A stretch of 64,000 bases of DNA. Source: an uncultured Selenomonadales bacterium (GTDB taxonomy: Bacteria; Bacillota; Negativicutes; DSM-1736; Dendrosporobacteraceae). Of this stretch, positions 59,528-64,000 are shown one piece after another. The notes under the pieces were generated by a model. That model saw nothing but the letters and a program-made list of their open reading frames with translations, ran no database searches and was not told the origin of the DNA. A program made the position numbers and the translations under genes. The DNA lies in NCBI GenBank assembly GCA_946407015.1, contig CAMJML010000001.1:1-64000 (forward strand), read 5' to 3'. How positions within the stretch are numbered: the first letter of the stretch is position 1; the number at the start of each line of letters is the position of its first letter.

Positions 59528-61063
59528 ATGATGCCGACATTTCTTGGGATTCACATTGCAACTCGCGGATTATATACCAGCCAGGCGGCTTTAAGCGTGA
59601 CGACCCATAATCTTAGTAATATCGAGACACCGGGATATTCCCGGCAAGTGCCGCTTCAGCGAGCCGCCGGCCCGTCGATGGCCTATAGTGTTCGTGGTCA
59701 GATCGGGATTGGTTCTCAGATTGATACTATCCAGCGGATTCGGGACTGGCGGCTGGATCAAAAGTATTGGCAGGAAAACAATGCTATGGGGGAATGGGAA
59801 TCCAAGCAGACGGTCTTTAATGAAATGGAGCTTATTCTAGGAGAGCCTTCCAGTAACTCTTTCAGCACCGTGTTTAATTCCTTTTATTCGTCCATGGAAG
59901 TGCTGTCAAAATCGGCAGGAGATTCATCGGTACGCACCAGCTTTCGTCAGGCGGCGGCAGATATCTGTGAGTATTTCAATAATACGTCCAATCGCTTTCA
60001 GCAAATGCGTAATGATCTAAACGGAGATGTCCAGGCAACCGTCAATCAAATCAATTCTTTTAGCCAGCAGATTGCTGAACTGAATGAACGAATACGGCAG
60101 ACCATGCTGGCCGGGGGAGCTGCGAATGATCTGGAAGATCAGCGGGGCCTCTTACTGGATCAATTGTCTAAATTGGCTAAAGTTGAAGTCACCGCAACGA
60201 TGGAAAGTATGCCGAACGGCAGCCAAATGAGCACTTTGTCGGTGAGTGTGAATGGTTCCACCTTAATCAACGATAGTAAGGCTCGGCTGCTTGCTTGCTA
60301 TCAAATCCAAGACGGGGGGAGTCAGGACGGCCTGTATGGTGTTCGTTGGCAGGATACCGGAGATTCATTTGACCCCGGAGGCGGGTCCCTGAAGGGCGTT
60401 CTTGATTTGCGCGATGGATCAGGTGAAGACTCAAACTTTAAAGGAGTTCCCTATTATCTGAATCAGCTGAACGAATTTGCCCGGACGTTTGCCAAAGCGC
60501 TGAATGAAGGGATTTTTAAAGATGGTTCCTCCTATTATCCTGGTCATGCCGGCGGCCAGGGGCTGGACGGATCAACCGGTATCCGGCTGTTTTCTTTTGA
60601 ACATAAGTCTTCTGCTGATCTCATGGCCAGCGGTAGTGATCAAAACGCAGTATACAGTCATATCACTGCGGCTAATTTAACCTTATCTGCTGACATCGAG
60701 GCTGATTTGAATAAGATTGCTGCAGCCTCTGCTTCGGGCGGTCAAGATAATAACGAAAATATTCAGCAGCTCATCAAATTATGTAAAGATACCAAAATGT
60801 TTGACACAGGTACGCCGGAGGACTTTATGAATTCGATCATTGCCGCGCTGGCGACCGACAGTTCTCACGCCCAGAAATCAGCTGACCGGCAAGGACGCAT
60901 CATGAAAACTGTGGCGGGATGGCGAACCTCCATATCGGGTGTATCCAGCAATGAAGAGACAAGTAACTTTGCCCGCTACCAGCAGGCCTATTCTGCTTCA
61001 GGCAAAATGGTCAGTGTTTGGGATGAGATTTATAAAGAAACGATTAACCTGATTTCCGGTTAA
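59528..61063 (+). CDS. flgK: flagellar hook-associated protein FlgK, copy 2
   Basis: A 511-residue second FlgK-type protein: N-terminal LGIHIATRGLYTSQAALSVTTHNLSNIETPGYSRQ, middle coiled region with LNERIRQTMLAGGAANDLEDQRGLLLDQLSKL, and C-terminal SSNEETSNFARYQQAYSASGKMVSVWDEIYKETINL. It differs from copy 1 along the whole length. AAGGAG (59508-59513) is 14 bases from ATG 59528; a 4-codon mini-frame (ATG 59517-TGA 59531) lies between and overlaps the ATG, so translation may be coupled. Having two HAP1-like proteins in tandem is unusual; they may assemble together or be used under different conditions. Confidence 0.88.
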   Translation: MMPTFLGIHIATRGLYTSQAALSVTTHNLSNIETPGYSRQVPLQRAAGPSMAYSVRGQIGIGSQIDTIQRIRDWRLDQKYWQENNAMGEWESKQTVFNEMELILGEPSSNSFSTVFNSFYSSMEVLSKSAGDSSVRTSFRQAAADICEYFNNTSNRFQQMRNDLNGDVQATVNQINSFSQQIAELNERIRQTMLAGGAANDLEDQRGLLLDQLSKLAKVEVTATMESMPNGSQMSTLSVSVNGSTLINDSKARLLACYQIQDGGSQDGLYGVRWQDTGDSFDPGGGSLKGVLDLRDGSGEDSNFKGVPYYLNQLNEFARTFAKALNEGIFKDGSSYYPGHAGGQGLDGSTGIRLFSFEHKSSADLMASGSDQNAVYSHITAANLTLSADIEADLNKIAAASASGGQDNNENIQQLIKLCKDTKMFDTGTPEDFMNSIIAALATDSSHAQKSADRQGRIMKTVAGWRTSISGVSSNEETSNFARYQQAYSASGKMVSVWDEIYKETINLISG

Positions 61064-61095
61064 ACCTCCGGAACGAAAGCGAGGTGATTGTAATC

Positions 61096-62154
61096 ATGCG
61101 GATAACGAATAGCATGCTGGCCCAAAACAGCTTGTGGGATATCAATAATAATTTAAGGCGTCTGGATAAAGCCCAGCAAAAAATGACGACCCAATCTAAA
61201 ATTCAATTGCCATCCGATGACCCTATCGTGGCTACGCGAGCATTAAAGTATCGGAATTATGTTTCGGCCATGGAGCAATATCAAAGAAATGCGGATGACG
61301 CAACTTCCTGGATGGAAGTGAGTGAATCAGCGCTTGGGCAATTGAATGAGGTGATCCAGAGAGTACGCGAATTAACGGTGCAAGCGGCCAATGACACGAA
61401 TGGCGATGAAGACAGGCAAAAAATCCTCAGTGAGGTTCGTAGCCTGAAAGACAATATGATCGAGATTATGAATACTTCTTATGCCGGCCGGTATGTTTTT
61501 GGCGGTTTTAACACCGACCAGCCACCTTATAAGATTGAGTCGACTCCGGCCGGGGATAAAGTGTTGTTCAAGGGGCAGTATGTCAGTCTGGGTGGGCCTA
61601 TGGACAGCGGTCAAGCAGATGATGAACTCATCGACTACTGTCAGTTGCACGCAAGTGAGCAGTATCAGGAAACAGTGAAGCAAAAAATGCAGTATAATAT
61701 CGGTTTTGGCAGTCGGATTAGCGTGAACGCTGAAGGCCAGGATATTGTCGGTCAGGATTTGGGAACGAATTTATTTGATGTGATGGATAAGCTGTTGTTA
61801 GGCTTGAACGGTCATGACCAATACAAAGTTGCTGAAATCAGCGGAGATCCACCGGACGTAACGGTGCAGACTAAAGATCTTAATTTATCCGGGTTGCTTG
61901 ATGAACTGGATGGTGCAAGCAACCGGATGCTTACCGTACGTGCTGATTTGGGTGCCAGGATGAATTATATAAACAAAGCAAAAGACAAAATTGATGGTGA
62001 TTATAACACTTTTTTAATGCTGATGAGCCAGAATGAGGATATCGATATTGCTCAAATTTCGATTGAAGCAAAATCGGCCGAGTATACCTATAATGCATCC
62101 TTGTCAGTCGGTATGAAGGCGATTACCCAGAGTTTAATTGATTATCTTAAATAA
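61096..62154 (+). CDS. flgL: flagellar hook-associated protein FlgL
   Basis: A 352-residue HAP3, the second junction protein between hook and filament. The start ATG 61096 has GAGGTGA (61081-61087) 8 bases upstream; GTG 61084 lies inside that site. The N-terminal flagellin-like motif MRITNSMLAQNSLWDINNNLRRLDKAQQKMTTQSKIQLPSDDP (residues 1-43) and ALKYRNYVSAMEQYQRNADDATSWMEVSESALGQLNEV are typical, as is the C-terminal helix AEYTYNASLSVGMKAITQSLIDYLK. The family D0-D1 domains are thus complete. It ends the hook cluster; no flagellin, fliW or csrA gene follows in this window. Confidence 0.94.
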   Translation: MRITNSMLAQNSLWDINNNLRRLDKAQQKMTTQSKIQLPSDDPIVATRALKYRNYVSAMEQYQRNADDATSWMEVSESALGQLNEVIQRVRELTVQAANDTNGDEDRQKILSEVRSLKDNMIEIMNTSYAGRYVFGGFNTDQPPYKIESTPAGDKVLFKGQYVSLGGPMDSGQADDELIDYCQLHASEQYQETVKQKMQYNIGFGSRISVNAEGQDIVGQDLGTNLFDVMDKLLLGLNGHDQYKVAEISGDPPDVTVQTKDLNLSGLLDELDGASNRMLTVRADLGARMNYINKAKDKIDGDYNTFLMLMSQNEDIDIAQISIEAKSAEYTYNASLSVGMKAITQSLIDYLK

Positions 62155-62547
62155 TGGTCTTGGTCTGGCCAGGGGGGAAGTCGATGGTAAACAAAGGATT
62201 TATCAACAAAATGGCTAATACATATATGTATTTTTGTAGAAAGGAAGGGTGATCTGCTATTAGGTTTAGCAAAATAATAAAAGCAGCATCTGAAACAGGG
62301 GAATCTCCTCACACTCGAAATCGCAAACGATCTCTTTATTATTTGCTTGATCCATGGTCTAGCGAAGGCGCAACGGAATGCGTTCATTGTATTTGGTTTG
62401 TAAAAGCATTGACGATACTTTTTGCAAGCTTTGAAGTCAACAATTTGCCAACGGTAGAAGCATGACTGCGTTGGTTCATAGTGCAAAGACTGTTGGCTAA
62501 TCATTCAGCTGATGAGTTTCCCCGTACGTTACTGGTAACTCATTGAC
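62155..62547. other. 390-base stretch between flgL and the regulator gene
   Basis: Apart from the interrupted frame at 62184-62465 nothing clear is seen. There is no strong terminator right after flgL, so the flagellar transcript may continue into this stretch. Confidence 0.4.
62184..62465 (+). pseudogene. 93-codon frame interrupted by a single TGA
   Basis: ATG 62184 follows AGGGGGGAAG (62171-62180), a good ribosome site. The frame reads MVNKGFINKMANTYMYFCRKEG, then TGA at 62250-62252, and goes on in frame SAIRFSKIIKAASETGESPH, TRNRKRSLYYLLDPWSSEG, ATECVHCIWFVKAL and ends at TGA 62463. The second part has no start codon of its own apart from a weak ATT after AAGGAAGGG. Either a small gene was broken by one stop, or this is noncoding. 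Selenocysteine is unlikely without a visible SECIS-like stem right after the TGA. Function not recognised. Confidence 0.35.
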
Positions 62548-63225
62548 ATGAACGCTATGATGCCGAGAGTGCTTCTGAGCGGTCGCGACGAAAATTTTTG
62601 TCAAATGCTTGCTTATTATTTAGAAAAGGAAGGCTGGGAAATTCGAATTATCGGCAGTGATGCTTCTTCCTTTTTGAATGGGGCTGATTGCCCGGACCTG
62701 TGGATTCTGGACGCCGATGGCGAGGAATGGGTTCAAATCATGAGGAAGATCCAAAAAAAATCAAATGAAATTCCGGTTATTTTAATTTCTGAGCACGAAA
62801 AGCTGATCAACCGGGTTTGGGGTTTTGAATTGGGTTGTGCCGATTTTATTGTAAAGCCGTTTATGCCGGAGGAACTTGTATTTCGAGCCAAAAAAATCCT
62901 GGAAAGATACCGGCCTTATCTAAAATCTGAAATCGCGTCCAGTACCGCCAGCTTACAAGAATATTGCCTGGATTTGCAAAAGAGAATGGTTATGGCAGAT
63001 GAGCTTGAGATGGAACTTACAGCGAAGGAATTTGATCTGCTGTGTCTTTTTTCGCGTCATAAAGGAATTGCTCTGTCGCGTGAGCAAATTCTAAAAGCCG
63101 TTTGGGGCGAAAACTATTTTGGATCAGACCGGGTGGTGGATGATCTTGTTCGCAGGGTACGACGCAAATTGAAAAAATTAGAAATTGATACGGTTTATGG
63201 CTACGGATATCGAATTATTTCATAA
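62548..63225 (+). CDS. orphan OmpR-family response regulator
   Basis: A 225-residue protein with an N-terminal receiver domain (residues ~5-120) and a C-terminal winged helix (about 130-225, LTAKEFDLLCLFSRHKG, SREQILKAVWGENYFGSDRVV, VRRVRRKLKKL, YGYGYRI). In the receiver, the acidic pair is in GRDEN, the phospho-acceptor Asp in ILDADGEE (about 55-57) and the Lys in VKPF are kept, but the region around the Asp is irregular (LWILDADGEEW) and a Ser replaces the usual Thr. Phosphorylation is plausible but not certain. No histidine kinase gene is adjacent. No clear ribosome site precedes ATG 62548 (ATG 62557 is an alternative). The position after the flagellar genes suggests a role there, but that is inference. 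Confidence 0.85.
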   Translation: MNAMMPRVLLSGRDENFCQMLAYYLEKEGWEIRIIGSDASSFLNGADCPDLWILDADGEEWVQIMRKIQKKSNEIPVILISEHEKLINRVWGFELGCADFIVKPFMPEELVFRAKKILERYRPYLKSEIASSTASLQEYCLDLQKRMVMADELEMELTAKEFDLLCLFSRHKGIALSREQILKAVWGENYFGSDRVVDDLVRRVRRKLKKLEIDTVYGYGYRIIS

Positions 63226-63252
63226 GCCAGCCTTAGCGTTGTTCTACTGGAT

Positions 63253-63284
63253 GCCCCACAAGGACGTGGGGCACTTTTTTTTTA
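63253..63284 (+). terminator. terminator of the response regulator gene
   Basis: GCCCCAC / GTGGGGC stem with a 6-base loop and a T9 tail. Confidence 0.85.
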
Positions 63285-63364
63285 AGATCCTTTCTTTTAG
63301 ACTGTTTGAGCCGTGTATAAACAAATGCTGGTATTGAGTGGATAAAATATTTTGATATAAATTC

Positions 63365-63393
63365 TTGACGCCGTGAAAAATAAAGAGTATAGT
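63365..63393 (+). promoter_or_regulatory. promoter of the terminal iron-sulfur gene
   Basis: TTGACG (63365-63370), 17 bases, TATAGT (63388-63393); a 14-bp palindrome lies at about +6 to +19. Confidence 0.6.
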
Positions 63394-63405
63394 AACAATC
63401 AATAG

Positions 63406-63419
63406 TGTGTATATACACA
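63406..63419. promoter_or_regulatory. palindromic operator TGTGTATATACACA, site 1
   Basis: Perfect 14-bp palindrome right after the promoter at 63365-63393. The same 14 bases recur at 63512-63525. The shape (GTGTA..TACAC) is like that bound by YtrA-type GntR regulators. Confidence 0.65.
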
Positions 63420-63506
63420 GGGTGATTCTGTAGAGAGAATTTTTTCGCAGGGCGGTCTTGCCCCATTCAATTCCATTAAAATATTGGTGGAAAACCGACT
63501 ATTGAG

Positions 63507-63530
63507 CAAAATGTGTATATACACATTTTG
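63507..63530. promoter_or_regulatory. 24-bp perfect palindrome with operator site 2
   Basis: The core TGTGTATATACACA (63512-63525) is extended on both sides by complementary bases (CAAAA / TTTTG) to 24 bp. It is 106 bases, about ten helical turns, from site 1, so a looping repressor could hold both. Confidence 0.65.
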
Positions 63531-63645
63531 TTATTGGTTAACTTTAACTATCACAAACGCACCCTGTCAAATCGCTGTCTGGCAGGAAGGATACCCATAT
63601 TCTCGTTTGAAATTAAATGAAAATAAAGTGAGGAGAAGACTTGTG

Positions 63646-64000
63646 ATGAAAGAAAAGATTAGAACGTATATTTTAGGCCTGGGTGTGGACGATGTGGGCT
63701 TTGCCAAGGTGGAGGATTATCAGAGCCCCAAATCCTATCCGGTAGCCAATTTCTTGCCGGAGGCAAAAACAATTATTTCCTTAGTGTTTCGAGAGCTGGA
63801 CACGTGTGAAAGTCCGAGTACCACCATCGCTATGAATGGCCGGCTGGATATGAATTACTTTCAACGGTCATGCAGTTATCAAATCAACCGGTTTTTAAAA
63901 AGTGAATTTCAGGCAAAGGCGGTGGATATGCCTTACTCGTCTCCCGTAGAGCAGCGGAAGGATAGAATGGGAGTCGCGGATTTTTCTCAGCGCCACTCAG
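63646..64000 (+). CDS. QueG-like 4Fe-4S protein, N-terminal part
   Basis: The first 118 residues of a protein cut by the right window edge. ATG 63646 (or GTG 63643) follows GTGAGGAG. The start KEKIRTYILGLGVDDVGFAKVEDYQ, then FLPEAKTIISLVF and SYQINRFLKSEF resembles the N-terminal domain of epoxyqueuosine reductase-like or ferredoxin-type iron-sulfur proteins of anaerobes (LGADDVGFA... and PEAKTVISL are the usual blocks). The Fe-S cysteine motifs would lie past the edge and cannot be checked. Expression is likely controlled by the two TGTGTATATACACA palindromes upstream. Confidence 0.7.
   Translation, partial: MKEKIRTYILGLGVDDVGFAKVEDYQSPKSYPVANFLPEAKTIISLVFRELDTCESPSTTIAMNGRLDMNYFQRSCSYQINRFLKSEFQAKAVDMPYSSPVEQRKDRMGVADFSQRHS

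Noticed and set aside
62250-62252. In-frame TGA as selenocysteine codon
   Set aside because: No bacterial SECIS-like stem right after the TGA and no redox-type context; a broken gene is simpler.

Overview
The window looks like chromosome from a motile, anaerobic-type, low-to-mid GC Firmicute with an outer membrane, most likely a Negativicute of the Sporomusaceae kind. The basis is a complete RND pump with its own TolC-like outer-membrane protein, a flagellar hook cluster, the futalosine enzyme MqnE, an L-lactate permease, and Firmicute-style strong Shine-Dalgarno sites with frequent GTG and TTG starts. The genus is inference. I see no insertion sequence, prophage or CRISPR array.

Layout. 1-0.9 kb: 3' end of a 23S rRNA, a 5S rRNA, and a decayed second 5S copy. 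1-9.5 kb: small membrane proteins, an amidohydrolase, mqnE, then a three-gene membrane operon (a 573-aa unknown and two tandem DUF445 proteins) and a broken ynfA. 9.7-11.6 kb: a DnaQ-like exonuclease and an unknown cysteine-containing protein behind a promoter with a perfect Fur-type box. 11.8-18.6 kb: a 1705-residue protein that fuses two P-type ATPases, flanked by three small helper-like proteins. 18.8-26.4 kb: a dinucleotide-binding protein, pdxST, a chemoreceptor, a TauE/DUF1634 exporter pair, an Lrp regulator and an FAH-family hydrolase. 26.5-35.5 kb: an XRE-cupin regulator facing an L-lactate permease with a long operator-bearing leader, LysR, Tag glycosylase, an MBL-fold hydrolase, a PAS protein, an AbrB-type membrane protein and an old yellow enzyme. 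35.6-36.9 kb: two overlapping beta-rich paralogs of unknown role.

37-48.6 kb is a sugar or sugar-acid catabolic locus in two arms around a DeoR repressor. Arm 1 has a class II aldolase, an IolC-like PfkB kinase, a GntP permease, an FGGY kinase and a 2-hydroxyacid dehydrogenase. Arm 2 has an iron alcohol dehydrogenase, a zinc dehydrogenase and a gluconokinase-like FGGY kinase. A shared 14-bp motif (TTAACCAAAARTTA) lies in front of both arms and is the likely operator. The substrate is not evident; the IolC/IolJ-like pair occurs without inositol dehydrogenases.

48.9-55.2 kb: a MarR regulator divergent from a TolC-MFP-RND operon, with two large perfect inverted repeats between them. 55.7-62.2 kb: flgD, flgE, two tandem flgK-type genes and flgL. 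62.2-64 kb: a reading frame interrupted by one TGA, an orphan OmpR-type regulator, a promoter region with two identical 14-bp palindromes, and the start of a QueG-like iron-sulfur protein cut by the window edge.

The least ordinary items are the double P-type ATPase with its satellites, the DeoR-controlled two-arm sugar locus, and several sharply defined operator architectures (Fur box, twin palindromes before lctP and before the terminal gene, MarR-RND repeats). All function calls come from reading the sequence; no database search was run.
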